From assembly GCF_000264995.1 (NCBI RefSeq), contig NW_006767437.1, forward strand, positions 550,158-614,157: DNA of 64,000 nucleotides, given 5' to 3'. A model generated the notes under the pieces. The model was not told the DNA's origin. It did not search any database and was given only the letters and a program-made list of their open reading frames with translations. The stretch is from Punctularia strigosozonata HHB-11173 SS5 (lineage: Eukaryota; Basidiomycota; Agaricomycetes; Corticiales; Punctulariaceae). This document shows, piece after piece, positions 12,283 to 24,307 of the stretch (its first letter is position 1; the number at the start of each line of letters is the position of its first letter). The position numbers were made by a program, and so were the translations under genes.

Positions 12283-14726
12283 ATGCCTCCCAAGAACGCA
12301 TCTGTAGGCTGCTTCACTGGATTGCTTAGCGGGCTCCGACTGTCGAAGACTGGAGCACGCGCCGCCCAAACCTCTGGAAGTTCCGTCGCAGCCCATGGCA
12401 CATGTAAAACGAACTCGAATGCCATGGTGAGCACAGACTTCGGAATCGACCACGAGGCAGTGTTACCGGGATTCATTGTGAACTCTATGACCAGGAGCCA
12501 CGCGTGTACTATGGCTCATGCTGTGACTTCTCGCTCAATGCCGCTCCCTTCGCCGACGACAAACCACCGTCATACACGAGGCACGATGCACAGGCCATTG
12601 GTTCCGTGTACAGGCCTGAAGTCATGGAAACCATCGAAAAGACTCTGGACATGCTTGATCCGGAGCTGCGCAAGCTGAGCCTCCAGATCCATGGTACGCT
12701 CGCGTCGCTTTAGGCATAAATGAGTTTCTCACCAACTTTCAAATTTGTAGATCACCCTGAGATAATGTTCGAAGAGAAGTGAGTGAGCCAACGTCTTGTC
12801 TCCCTGGCACTTTGACACGGTTTTGAAACAGATATGCCCATGATACACTTACGGAGTTCATGGCTTCGCATGGGTTTGAAGTAACGAAGCATTATCTGGA
12901 CATGGACACAGCGTGGCGCGCTGAGTTCTCGCACAAAGAGGGTGGTCGCGTCCTCGGTGTTAATAGCGAAATGGACGCGCTGCCAAAGATCGGACATGCG
13001 TACGCCGTCGCCTACGCCGCCCGAGATACTGACTGATCGAGCGTCTGCACGGCAGATGTGGCCATAACCTAATAGCTATTAGTGGGGTCGGTGTCGCACT
13101 CGCTGTCAAGGCTGCACTACAGAAGCATGATGTTCCTGGAAAGGTCGTGCTCCTGGGCACGCCGGGTACGGCCCCGACTCTCCGCATTTGCCTCGCCAGA
13201 CCTCTTACATGACGATTATGCGCAGCCGAAGAAGGAGGCGGAGGCAAGCTAGTGCTGCTTGATCGCGGTGGCTACAAAGAGATGGATGCTTGTGTCATGT
13301 CAGCGCTCACTTCAGTACATATTCATCTTGTGGAAAGATGTATTGACGCGTGGGTTCGATGTTCTAGGTGTCATCCCGGCCCGGGCCCTGCTCACTCCGT
13401 CGGACTAGGCCCGTCCTTAGCAATGCAAGCGTTAGAGATAGAGTTCTTCGGACACACGTCGGTCCCCCACCCGTCCCGCGTGTCCCTGGTGCTGCTAACA
13501 TCGCCTCTAGATCTCGTACGTTGCCGTGAAGGCGGGCGCTTCCCGCCTTTGTGCGGTCTCACTGACGCGACCTTTCAGATGCCGCCGCAGCGCCCTGGGA
13601 AGGCACGAACTCCCTGGACGCCGCCTTTTTAGCCTATTCAAGCGTAGCGGTACGAGGTTGCCGTCTTCGCTCATCATGGCTTAATTGAACCCGCCGGCTA
13701 TCAGGTCTTGCGGCAGCAAATCAAACCTACACACCGGGTTCATGGCGTGGTGAGGGGAAAAGACCTTCCTGCCAACGGTAAGAAACTCTGTGCAACCAAT
13801 CGGTCGTGTCCGACTTTGTTTGACTGGTCTTCGCACAGTCATCCCCGATTATGTTCAGATGCTGTGGTACGTTCGCGCGCTGACTGCAGCCGAGCTCGAC
13901 GAGTTGCGCGAGCGCGTCATAAACTGCTTCCGGTAAGCGGTACCAAAATACCTTTACCCACCCTCGTTTCTCATTCGAGCCTGTGCAGAGGAGCAGCCCT
14001 CTCCAGCGGATGCAAAATCAAGATCAATGAACATCCCGCTAACTTGGACTTGCGCCAGAACACTGCACTGGGTGAGCAGCAGCCTGCCAGCTGGACAAAG
14101 AGTGTCCGTTTCCTTATCATGCCGTTAGCTCATGATTTCGCCAACACAATCAAGCAACGTTACGAGATGAACACGACATTTTCCGAAGGCGCGGTCGGTG
14201 GCTCGACGGACTTCGTATGTACTACTTCGATCTCAACACTTCCATACCTTAACTCAACCAACGCACAGGGGAATGTTACTTACGGCATGTCTTCGTGTCG
14301 GGCTTGTCTCATGATATGGCACTGACGATTCGATCCAGAACTTCCTGCGTTCCATCCTATGTATAGTCCGTGTATACGTTACTTTTCGCTCACCATTCCC
14401 CGCTGATGACACTGCAACCTAGCTATACCCACTGTTCCCAATGGTGGGAACCACACACCGGAATTCACTGACGCCGCGAGAACAAAAGGTATGGTGCATG
14501 GCTAGCCCAGATGTCGGTTGGCCTGACGCACTATCCTGCACCAGCCGCTCACAAGGAAACCATGGATGTTACGAAGGGCCTCGCTCTGACAGGGTTCCGG
14601 ATGTTGGATGATAACGATTTCTTCTATTCGGTGGGCTTGCTTGATCTGTCTAACATGAGAGACATTGCTGATACCTCCCCCCACGCGCAGGTAAAGAAAG
14701 CATTCGATGACGAAAGGAAGTTATGA
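12283..14726 (+). CDS. M20-family amidohydrolase, PM20D2-like dipeptidase
   Basis: This is a metal-dependent amidohydrolase of the M20/ACY1-like group closest to PM20D2, enzymes that hydrolyse dipeptides or N-acyl amino acids. The first exon (MPPKNASVGCF...) splices to EPRVYYGSCCDFSLN; the catalytic domain follows. Metal-site motifs are present: SEMDAL, GHACGHNLIA, TPAEEGGGGK and MCHPGPGPAHS. Later conserved blocks are PWEGTNSLDAAFLAYSSVAV, QQIKPTHRVHGVVRGKDLP and AALSSGCKIKI. About 13 exons are needed. A GC-AG intron (14285-14338) joins GNVTY to ELPAFHPMY. One junction is unresolved: the exon ending GHTS (about 13470) does not join HAAAAPWEG (about 13580) in frame with a GT-AG pair. That points to an unusual site, a sequence error or a 1-nt frameshift. 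Otherwise the gene looks whole, ending VKKAFDDERKL. Confidence 0.82.
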
Positions 14727-15104
14727 GGTTGCTGCTTACACTTGATGTATGCGAACCTGTGATGAAGACCAATACCCTTACTCATCCCAAACGTGCTGAT
14801 ACTGTGTGTGGGGCCGAGATGAGGCAGCGCAGTTGATGCAACGTAAGCAAGTAATACAGCGATACAGATGGATGCAGTTGGATGCAGGAGATTGCAGTTG
14901 GATGCGACTATATGCGTGGGATGCAGAATGCAGTTGATGCAATGAATGAGGTATAAGACTAGATGGGGGATAATGCGTGCGTCGAGAACATAAGCTAACG
15001 AAACAACGGGGGTTGAACCCGTGAAAGAGAGCGTTGATATACAATATAGCGTGCGGCAGTGGAGCAGTTGAAGCAAGGTTTGCTGGTCGTTATAGGTTCG
15101 GTTT
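14727..15104. other. Convergent intergenic region with GATGCA-rich repeat
   Basis: This lies between the stops of the M20 gene and MTHFR. Bases about 14865-14945 contain an imperfect run of TTGGATGCA/GTTGATGCA-type units. Near 15008-15024 the minus strand can form a hairpin like a tRNA T-arm, but no A box or acceptor stem goes with it. No gene is supported. Confidence 0.55.
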
Positions 15105-17309
15105 TCAGTTAGCGGTGTGTTGGGAGGCCGCATAGTCCTCGGCCGCCTTCATGAAGGGGACGAAGATGGCGTTGGGGTCTTTGAAGTCGTTGTGTACCAC
15201 GTTGACGAGGTACGAAGTCTCCATCAGGTCAGCGATGACCTTGCGACTGGGCGAGTCAGGTTCGTACAGGTTCGCCCATTTGCGCCCGAGCTCGTACGCT
15301 TCGTCCTATAGGTATCCATGGTTAGTAAAGTAGGATACGTTCCGGATTGGAACTACATCGGAATCAACCAACCTTCCATGCCATGAAACTGATGGCTTCG
15401 ACAATTGTGGGTTGGATAATCTCTTTGCCGGGGAAGACACCCCAAGTAACAGCGTTCGGGCCTTCAGAGTGGGTGTTCGTGCGCAGGTCCCCGCGCTTGT
15501 TGATCACGTAGTACGTAATCAACTTGTCGCGTTCAATGTGAGGAATGAGCGCATCCAAAAGACCCGGAGAGACGAAGAACTCGAGGTATGCCTATGACAA
15601 CCTCGTCAATGCTGAGCTACAACAGAAAGAAAGACTACTGCTACCTTCTGGTAGACGAAACCATTGCTGGGACCCCAACCGTGTATCCTGTCATCACTTC
15701 GAGCCCCATTGACCGCGGGCTGCGAGTTGATCGTGAGAAATCCAATCTCGTTCAGTTTTGCCAACTGATTGGCGATGACGGATGTCTCGGGCGACGGCGA
15801 GGTATCGGACCAAGGCAACGACGGTATCTCGCCCAAACAGAATCGCGCAAAGAGGGCATGAACATCGGCTAACGTAGATGGGAAACCCCAGATCTTGTAC
15901 GCCTCATCTTTCTGATGGAGGATTGTATCATCAGGACGGGTTTTGGTTTCATATCGTGCGGCGAGAGCATCGTACCGTTTGCTTGAGCCACACACCGTAG
16001 CCATCGAGCTCGCCGTAAGCGGGACTGCGCGAATCACCAAATCGACCGTTCGGATACTCGTCCCAGTTCTCGGTGCGCGAGAGGTACGACTTCGCGCGGT
16101 TTGCCCAGAAGATCGGTCTGGTACTCTCTTCCCGACGGCTGGGCGTCAATGACTGCAGAATTACCGGAGTCAGTTCACAATACAAGCAATGCGAACTTAA
16201 AGCCGAGCTGACCTGTCTCCATGGCAGAGGCTTGACGGTCTCAACGCGCGGCACAAGTTGGAGTTCCTCGAGGAGCATCTTCGTCGCCTTCTCGAGATTC
16301 ATGGTGTAGAAGTGCAGTCCCTTGATCCCGAGGTCGGCGGCCAAGATCTTCCGGCACATTTCCGCCACGAGCTGGATCCCAATCGCCCTAACCTTCTCAT
16401 CGTTGTTCTTGTGCGGCTCCAGCGCCTCGAGAAAGTTCTGAGGAATGACGGTCTTGGCCAGCATCGTCGCCTTCTGAAACCCGTTCCACGTCTGAATCGG
16501 CGCAATGCCGGGCACGATCGGTACGGTGATCCCTGCGTCGCGCACGGCCTGCACCCATCGGAAGAAGATGTCGACGTCGTAGAACATCTGCGTGAATATA
16601 AAGTTCACGCCAGCGTCGCACTTGTCCTTCAGGCACTTCATCTCAAACACGAGCTCATCCGGGGGCAGGAGTACATGCTGCGGGAAGCCGGGGACGGCAA
16701 TGTCGAAGTAGTCGCCGTATTCCTTGCGGATATGGCGCACGAGGTCGATACCGTGTACAAAGCCGCCCTCGACGGCCTCCCATTCGTCTTTGCCTGCGGG
16801 AGGGTCGCCGCGAAGGGCGAGCACGTTGCGACAACCATGCTGTTTCGCTTCCTAAGGGTTGCGTGAAGGGGTTGTGCCACGCGCACAGAAAAGAGGCAGC
16901 GCCTACCCTGAGCGCATTGTCCACCTTCTCCTTCGGCATGTTCGTGCATGTGAGGTGCATGCATGTCTCGATCCCGATGAGCCCCTGGCATGTCTTGACG
17001 AGTTCCGAAGTCAGATCGGACGTGCGACCTCCAGCGTTCCTGAATCGGGTCGCTTGAGCGCACCCCTCAGACACGTTTCAGACGAGGAACCAACTCACCA
17101 GGTGATGTCGATGAACTCAGGCCCGAGCGCCCGCATGCGCTCGATACGGTCCAGCAGGTTTTGCAGTCCCTGTACCGACGTTCAGACCCCTCCCTCCGCG
17201 GGATCACAGAGCGTCCACTTACCTGCGCCGTGCGAGGCGGGAAGTACTCGAATGACCACCATACCCGGTTCTCCTTCTCAGCCCGCTCAATCTTCTTGCT
17301 AATTTTCAT
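15105..17309 (-). CDS. Methylenetetrahydrofolate reductase
   Basis: This enzyme reduces 5,10-methylenetetrahydrofolate to 5-methyltetrahydrofolate, the methyl donor for methionine synthesis, using FAD and NAD(P)H in the cytosol. Eight exons join cleanly. The N-terminal TIM-barrel domain begins MKISKKIERAEKENRVWWSF with EYFPPRT, followed by ETCMHLTCTNMP, NVLALRGDPPAGKDEW, NFIFTQMFYD and VPIVPGIAPI. The C-terminal regulatory half contains GRFGDSRSPAYGELDGYG, GWGPSNGFVYQ and NAVTWGVFPGKEI, and the product ends EDYAASQHTAN. Both domains are present, matching the usual eukaryotic length of about 600 residues. Fungi usually have two paralogues (yeast MET12 and MET13); I cannot tell which this is, so no symbol is given. 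The call is firm. Confidence 0.93.
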
Positions 17310-17753
17310 GGATATCCGAGTGAGAGGTTGTAGCGCGCGTCTGGGGCCTCAAGTTGCAGAGTTTTATGTCGGTGTCGTTAACGAGTGTGCGTGAAAAAGC
17401 AAGGCGAAGAGGTAATCAAAGGAGAAACGAGGGAATAGCGAGGTCGGGTCCGATCAGCCTCAGGAAATGAGACCACACCGGACTATTTGGTAAAGGACGG
17501 TCGGTGGTCAGATCTTCTGAAGAAGCTTCGCAAATCCCAGGCCGCACACGACCGATGAAGTGGCACTGCCGAAGTAACTGCGTTGTCGTGTTCGAACGTT
17601 ATGGAACATCGTGATGTCTATACATTGGGCTTGGGGTATTGGTATGTGCAACGAAAGCGACGAAAACATGGACAGAGGGCGTAATAGAGAATAAATATGA
17701 GTGTGTCCACTGCACGACCCGGGGGAGCATAATCAGCATATCAAAACGTGCGA
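17310..17753. other. Intergenic region upstream of MTHFR
   Basis: This stretch lies between the MTHFR start and the stop of the next minus-strand gene. It should hold the MTHFR promoter and the neighbour's 3' UTR. I see no gene or distinct motif. Confidence 0.5.
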
Positions 17754-20413
17754 TCAACCTCGAGAACCCGTTCGACTTGCGAACCGACGTCCTCTCGCTT
17801 TCTCGCGTTCATGTTCTCGGGCACGCATCCGCATGCGTTGCTCGCGAACGTTCGCCATCATCGTCTTCGCGATGGGCGAAAGCTCCGTCGAGCTGGCGGG
17901 AGAGGGCGGCTCGATGCCGTGGGCGAGCACCTTCACCTTCTGGCGAACGGGTGTCATGGGCACGCCGGTGGGGGGAACAACGAATGCTGACGACCCATCG
18001 TTCTCCTTATCGCCACTGGCCTGGCGTTTGATCTTGCCAGACTTTGACTCGGGAGGCTCCGAGGCTTTACCCCCAATACGCCTCTCCTTCGTCTTGCCAG
18101 CGCGGCGCTTGGCCGCGGGAGAGTACCCCGTCGCGGTCGAGGCAGCGCGCTTATGTGAGTGTTTGACGGGTTTCTGCGTAAAGGGGTCTTCGGGCAGGGG
18201 AAGGTTTGACGACGAGGTATCAAGGAATAGATTCGTATCGAGGAAAGCGTCTCTCTTCCATAGAGACCTGTCAGGCATCTCCAACTGTGCCGACGATTCG
18301 GGCGTAGGGTGCACGAGCGTTATCTCCGTTGGCAGCGGTGGGACGGGAGGAGAGTTTGCGGCCGACTTGCGCGGAATGCGACTCCTGCTGCGTGTAGACG
18401 AGGGTGATAGGGGCCTGGATGGTAGGGGGGAACCTCCATCGGTAGCCTCCCGGGGGGTAAAGAGGGTCCCAGTCCCGGCCGGAACCTCGACATATTGCAT
18501 ATGGGCTGGTGACATTGTGACCTTAGAGGCACGCGTCACCGTCACTTTCCTCGTGTGCGTTCGATCATCCACGGCGGATGTGCTCCGGCTCCGCTTCCGT
18601 TTGACGCGCGGTTCGGGATAGGATGGTGGAGGTGGCAAGGCGCCTACGAGAGAGGGACGCAGGTGGTGGACGACAGGCCGGGTACCGTCGATGGAGGTCC
18701 TGTTAGAGGGACGATAGGTGTCTGAGTTCGCCGAGCTCGTGGATCCCCCGGTCGGGACGGCGACAAGAGGTGCATGCTCGGAGGGCATGTCGGCGACGTT
18801 GCGATGTTGGGTTGAAGGTGACGGACTCAGGACAGTCACTGTCTTCGATCTGCGTCTCTGGGTGAGGAACGCAAAGACCTCCGCAGCCGGAGGCGTAGAG
18901 GGTTCTTGCGTAGGAGCTTGCTGAATCGGACTGCGTTGCTGCGCAGATGAAGCCATTGGCGCGTCCGAATGTGGCAGCTCAGGTACATTCGTTTCCTTGA
19001 TATCCCCAGTTTCCACGCTAATAGAAGATATGGAAACCCCGCCATAAGCACAGCTGTCTTCCGAGTGCGCCTTCTGCGGCTCCATGTCGTAGGCCAGTTC
19101 TGCAGGCGCAGGCTCGTGCATGAGACTGGAAAGAGCATCGCCGTCGCAGTCAGCAGCGACAGGGAGGAAGAAGTTGTCGGAATCATCGCGAGCGAATAAC
19201 TTGGTAGACCTCTCGATGCCTAAACTTGACATCGTGTCGGACACGTTGGGCGGAGCATTGCAGCTGACGTCGGTCTTATCGCTGCATTCAGCATTATCGG
19301 CTATCCGGCTCTGTAAGTCCGCCGGTATATCGCAGGCATCGGTCCCTTGATCGTCGAAGTCAAGCTCTTCCCTGCAGGGTAGGATTTAGCGTGGTTATAA
19401 CCAGAACTCATCACGCCCACAGTCACGTACCCTATGACGCGCTCGGCCCAGGAGAGGTCGCCTTCCTGCGTACTGTAGCGGGACTCATGGCCTGTACGAG
19501 GCTGCGACTCCGTCACGCCCAAGAGCTCTTTCAGCGTAGAGCCGGTCCGGCGCGTCTGGAGACGGCCCTCTTCATTGATTTCATCAGGTTCGGCTGAAGC
19601 AAGTGATCCGTTATGCCGTCCGTGTTCGGAGGTGTTGGATGTATTAGCAAAGGCAAGGGATTTGACGCGACCGCCACTGTCATAGATATTGCTCATAAGG
19701 AGATTGGCCACTGAGGGGTCCTCGGCAAGATGTAGCAGGCGGCTTTCGCGCTCACGACGCGGTGTGCGAAGCGCTAAGACATTGAGGGGTAGAGAGCGCG
19801 ATCGCGGACGGGCCTTGCGTCCTTCTCCAATGCTGGAGTGGGTGTTAGTGGATGTGCTTGCATGAGAGGTGTTGGCGACGTCATTATCTTTCGTGTCGTC
19901 CTTCGACGCGCCCGAAGAGGATGGGGATGGAATGGGGATTTCTGTACGCGTTCTAGAATGGATCGTTACGGTGTATGTTCGCTGGAGCGGCGAGGTGGAC
20001 GTCCGAGCTGGCATCGCAAACTGGGCCTCATACGGGTCCAACCAGTTGAAATCCAAGACCTGATGGGCCGTTGGGTTGGCTACGGATGCGGATCGCCTAC
20101 GGGCAGGAACATCAGACGGGTCCCCGGGCTGATGCAGCTCGGCACCCAGTAGATGTCCTGATGAAAAATCATACGAGCTCAAGATAATCCAGGAGAATAT
20201 ATGCGTCCGATACAACTAACCGGGCTCGAGGATGGGGTAAACGGTTCCACCCATGCTTTGCCTTGCGGAAGATGACCTCAGCAGCCTTGTCATGGTCGCT
20301 TCGGCATCAAGGTACTCCACAGACACAGGCGGGTCCAGCTCGTCAACCTCGAGCTCGGGGCGCCTCTTCTTGGTGCGCTTGCCGAGCGAGAAAAAACGTT
20401 TCATAAAGCCCAT
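17754..20413 (-). CDS. Ser/Pro-rich basic protein of unknown function
   Basis: Three exons join in frame. The first begins MGFMKRFFSLGKRTKKRRP (start 20413; further ATGs upstream are possible but less likely). The second carries RPRSRSLPLNVLALRTPRRE and a block with LKELLGVTE. The third, large exon opens through GTDACDIPADLQSRIADNAE and runs to the stop. It is rich in Ser, Pro, Thr and Arg/Lys clusters, with SPTP-type phosphorylation-like motifs (VPMTPVRQKV) and a very basic C-terminus (REQRMRMRAREHEREKARG). No catalytic domain, signal peptide or membrane segment was seen. Codon use and intact frames support a real gene. Composition suggests a disordered, phospho-regulated, possibly nuclear protein, but that is inference. 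Confidence 0.72.
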
Positions 20414-20736
20414 CCTGTCGTGGGCGGCGTGATAATAGTAAGGATAGTGAGGGTGCAAAGGAGCGAGCGGGCGAAGGCGCGTCCAAGCCGCAGGAGCCAC
20501 CGAGACGAAAGTCGAACCAAGCGCGCGTCGAGGTCACGTGAGCCGACGTTCGGCTCTGCAGTGCGGCAGGAGCTGTGACTTGAGCTTCGTCGTTGGCCAC
20601 AACATCGCCCAATTGCTCATTCCGTCTTGAATCCCATTCCTTGCGCCTGACCGGTTTATCATACCATTGGTGCTCCTTCAGAACTTAGAGCTGGATATAA
20701 TCATCCTTCGTCGTCACATCTTGGCTTCTCCTTGGC
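20414..20736. other. Short divergent promoter region
   Basis: About 320 bases separate the starts of the Ser/Pro-rich gene (-) and the RING gene (+), so a shared bidirectional promoter is likely. No specific motif was recognised. Confidence 0.5.
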
Positions 20737-21969
20737 ATGGCCAGTCGCGCTCAAGCACCCTCTCATGCAACCCGCAGATCTGCTCGCGTCGCCAGGCAGC
20801 AGGATCAACCTCTTCGAGAGCGCAACGTCAATGCCGGACCATCAATCTTCCCGATAACCTCTCAGAATTCGACTGCATTTAGTACGTCCTATATCCCGCA
20901 TATGGACAAGCAGAGCACAGTGTTGAGCCGAACTGTTTTACTCAGAGGTTTCCGAGCGCCGCCGCCGAGTATATGTAGAAATACCGCAGTCTGGTTGCTC
21001 GAGGCGCAAGCGCCCTCAGGTCGACAACGAGAGCATTTCAGCGCCCTCAACTCGATTTTCTCCTCCCATCGTCCTTCTCACGACCAGAAAACGAGCGCAT
21101 TCTGGCACCCAAAGTACCATTGCGAGTGTTGATACGAATGCAGACCTGATCCAGATATGGAAGAAACGAGCTGAGCAGGCGGAACAGCGGGCTGCGCAGT
21201 TGGCGCGCGAAGTGGCCTGCGCTGACAGGCTGGCTCGAGAGGCCGAAGAGAAGCTCCTCGCCGTTGAGATCCGCGTTCGGCGATGCGCCTTGCTGCAGCT
21301 TGAGGATCAATTCACCTGCCCGCTCTGCTTCGACATCATCAGCGCACCATATGTGCTCAACGGCGCCACATGCGGGCACACATTCTGCGCATCATGTATT
21401 CTCAAGTGGTATTTAGCCCGCATGCACGACTGTGGCTCTTGGCACGGTGCGTTGCTCCGTCGGTCCCACGTCCCGCCGGACCTAAATCGCAACCTGCAGA
21501 GAACGTGGTGTGCCCAATGTGCCGCTCGGCGCTGATTCATACGCCAGACCTCGGCGACAATCCGCGGTCCATCTTTTACTGCCCCTTCACTCCCAACCGC
21601 GTCGCGGACACAGCTATCAAAACACTTGTCCGCAAAGTCGCCACTTCAGGGACTCTATCGACCCCGGGACATGAACCGACTTCCGTAGCCGATACGCCCA
21701 CGAAAAGGCGTCGAGGGAAGGTAAGTGCGAAGGGGGTGTTCGAATCTGCGGTTGCAGGCACGGATCCCGGCGATCCGTTGCTGTCCTGGATGGATTCGCA
21801 GGGTGCGAATCTCGTCGAATGGCGGCGTCGCGGCGAAGAGGGGCAGGCTGCGATGGACCGGCTGCGAACAAACTGGCATCGGCTCGATAATGCCGACTTT
21901 GTGCTAATGAAGGAGACCATGGGGCTCTGCGTGAGGCATGATTTTCTTGTCCAGCAGGATCAGACCTGA
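20737..21969 (+). CDS. RING-finger (C3HC4) protein, probable E3 ubiquitin ligase
   Basis: Three exons join in frame. The N-terminal part is basic and disordered (MASRAQAPSHATRRSARVAR). A charged helix follows that could form a coiled coil (IWKKRAEQAEQRAAQLAREV). The RING domain has CPLC, then CGHTFCASC, then CPMC, giving a spacing of C-x2-C-x14-C-x-H-x2-C-x2-C-x20-C-x2-C. An intron at about 21448-21502 splits the RING just before its last cysteine pair, and splicing is needed to make WHENVVCPMC. The C-terminal region (TPTKRRRGKV; then a helical segment with LRTNWHRLDNADF) is conserved-looking but unknown to me. Coiled coil plus RING suggests an E3 ligase; the substrate is unknown. Confidence 0.78.
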
Positions 21970-22277
21970 AATCTGTTTTTCTCTGCGGCCCACAGGTAGA
22001 ACACTAAGATATCACCACCTAGCTTTCGACGCTCTCGTATGTTCGTTCTTTTTCTTACACGTGTCATGCCTTGCCTCTATGATTATGTGTATGATTGGCT
22101 GTTAACAAACGTAATCCCTCTGTACCAACATCAGCACCCCAAATATGGCACGCATATAAGCATTAGTCTGTAAGCGGTACTGTAAGATAGGTTGTCCATC
22201 TGGACATGCGGGTGTAATCAACATAAGAAAGATCCAGAAAACCATCAGCGTGCCCGGTCGTCGCGGATCTCAGCCCA
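21970..22277. other. Convergent 3' flanks of RING and DnaJ genes
   Basis: These 308 AT-richer bases lie between two stops and should contain both polyadenylation sites. Nothing else is visible. Confidence 0.5.
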
Positions 22278-24307
22278 TCAGGCTTTCACTACAGGCACCT
22301 CTTCTCCGTTCTCGTTCTTCCTCGTCTCCACCGTGGCCGTTATCGGCCCCTCCTTCTCCTTCTCGGGCGTCTTCTCCTTCTCCTTCCCCGCGCCAAGCTT
22401 GCGCGCCCGCTCGCGCTCGCGCTCCGCCTTGCGCTCCGCCCGTATCTGCGCGTGCTTGCTCTTGCCCGCGGCCGCCTCGGCAACCATGCGCTCGAGCTCG
22501 CGCCGTTCCTCGTCCGTCTCGTCCGGCTGCGCCGCCTTGAAGATCGCGCCAGCGATCATGAGCCCCTTCGCGCGGTTGTAGAGCACCTGGTCCGGCACGC
22601 CCGGCTCGCGCAGCACGTTGTCACATACCTCGCGCAGGACCTGGACGACCTCGAACCGTGTCCCACGCCAGGAGGCGAGCATGATCTTGCCCGTGACGTC
22701 CATCTCGAGCGCGCGGAGCTCCTCCTCGGCAGCTTCGCCTTTTGCCTGCAGCTTCTCCATGTCTTGCATCAGGTTCTGTACGCTTAGTCTGTGCAATAGC
22801 TAAGAAGATGTTCAATAAAATATAGGTGAAGGATGCGTACGCGCTGCCGATGACGCCCCAGGCATCCTTCGCCACGGCGCCCTTCTCCTTCAGCCGCGAG
22901 AAGAACCCAGGTCTGCCCGGGAACGCGTCAATATTCCAAAACGACTACACCGACGTCGCGGGGATGCACTCACATCCCCAAAAATTTGCGGCTTTTGAGC
23001 GCGCTCGTGGCCTTCATCATGTACACGTTCCCGATCGCGTGCAATAGCTCGACGCCAAAGCTCTCGAGCTTGAGATCCTCAGCCTCGCGCCGCATCTTCT
23101 CCTCAAACGCGCGCGTCTCTGGGTCGTCCTTCTCGCCCGGATGCTTCGCCTCGACGAATGGTCGAAGGCGCTCGACGAGCTTCTTAGTGAGCATATCCAC
23201 GCGGTCCTGCATTCGCTTCCGGCGCGCCTCCTCGAGCTCGTGCAGCTCCTTCTTCTTCTCAGGCGTGAGCTTGGCGGACGAAGGCCTCTTGCCATCTTTT
23301 TTCTTAGAGGCGGCGGAGTTGTCCGCGTGCGTGCCGTCAGGGCGGAGCTCGCCTTGGGACGCGGAGGGCTCGGAGGAGGGGGAGGGGAGGATGGAGGGGC
23401 GTTCGCTGGGTTTGGGCGAGGAGGAGGGTGCTGGGGCGGGGCTAGATGCGGAGGTGGCGGGCGCTGGGGAGGGTGACGGGGAAGCAGGCGGCACGTCGGA
23501 GCTGGCAGGAGGGGTTGTTACGGACGGCGTGGGCGCGTCCGGGTTGAGCTCCTTCTCGAGTTCGGCCTTCTCTTCGTCGGTCATCATCGTGGTCGCCACC
23601 GCGGACATCTCCTTCATGAGCGAGATCTCGCCGATCTGGACGACGAGAAAGGTTAGAATTGTACATCAAGGTGTGTAACTGATGTTCCACGCGAGATAAT
23701 GAACGTACATAGTCGTAGAATCGTTCGCCGCCGAAAACGTTGGCAAAGAACCCGGCAGCGTCCTCCATGGTGCCCGTGCCTTCTTTGTCCACCTGGGTTA
23801 ATTGCAGTCAAAAAATGCTTACAGAGTATGGGTGAAGCACGATAATACCATCTTCTTTCCATTCTTATCGTAGACCGCGCGTAGATTCTACAGCGTGATA
23901 AGTTCGGAGGCCATACAAAGAAAGCTTCGTCGGGGCTTACAGGGTCGGAGAGTACTTGGTACGCTTTGCTATAACAACGGCATCAGCTATCATGGATGCA
24001 AGGAGGGGAACGGCTATGAATACCTGATCTCCTTAAACTTTTCCTCGGCGTCTGGTGAAGGGTTCTTGTCGGGATGGTACTGCAAAGGAGCAAGTTTTAT
24101 TACACGGTCCCCCGCACGCCACAACACGACGACCGAATCACACCTTCATTGCCGCCTTCCTGTATCCCTTCTTCAAGTCATTGTCGTTCGCATCCGGGCT
24201 GACTCCGAGCTGCGCAAGGGTAACGCATCCTTCATGACAATCATGCCCGGAGGAATATATCCGGCGTTGCGTACGAGGTCATAGTACTCTGTTTCCACCG
24301 GCGCCAT
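22278..24307 (-). CDS. DnaJ (Hsp40) protein with DnaJ-X domain, CAJ1/DJP1-like
   Basis: This is a J-domain co-chaperone that stimulates Hsp70. The product begins MAPVETEYYDLLGVSPDAND, with the J domain at the very N-terminus; an intron falls inside YYDL/LGVSP and the HPD signature is in KYHPDKNPSPDAEEKF. A stretch follows with FFANVFGGERFYDYIGEISL. A long Ser/Pro/Ala-rich linker (about 23340-23520) leads to the X-domain, with LVERLRPFVEAKHPG, SFGVELLHAIGNVYMMKA and SWRGTRFEVVQVLREVC. The highly charged C-terminus ends EEVPVVKA. This order matches yeast Caj1/Djp1 proteins, which assist protein folding or peroxisomal import. Which branch it belongs to is not settled. Confidence 0.9.

Noticed and set aside
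15000-15030. Possible tRNA gene on the minus strand (T-arm hairpin)
   Set aside because: There is no A box, no anticodon arm and no matching acceptor stem within range.
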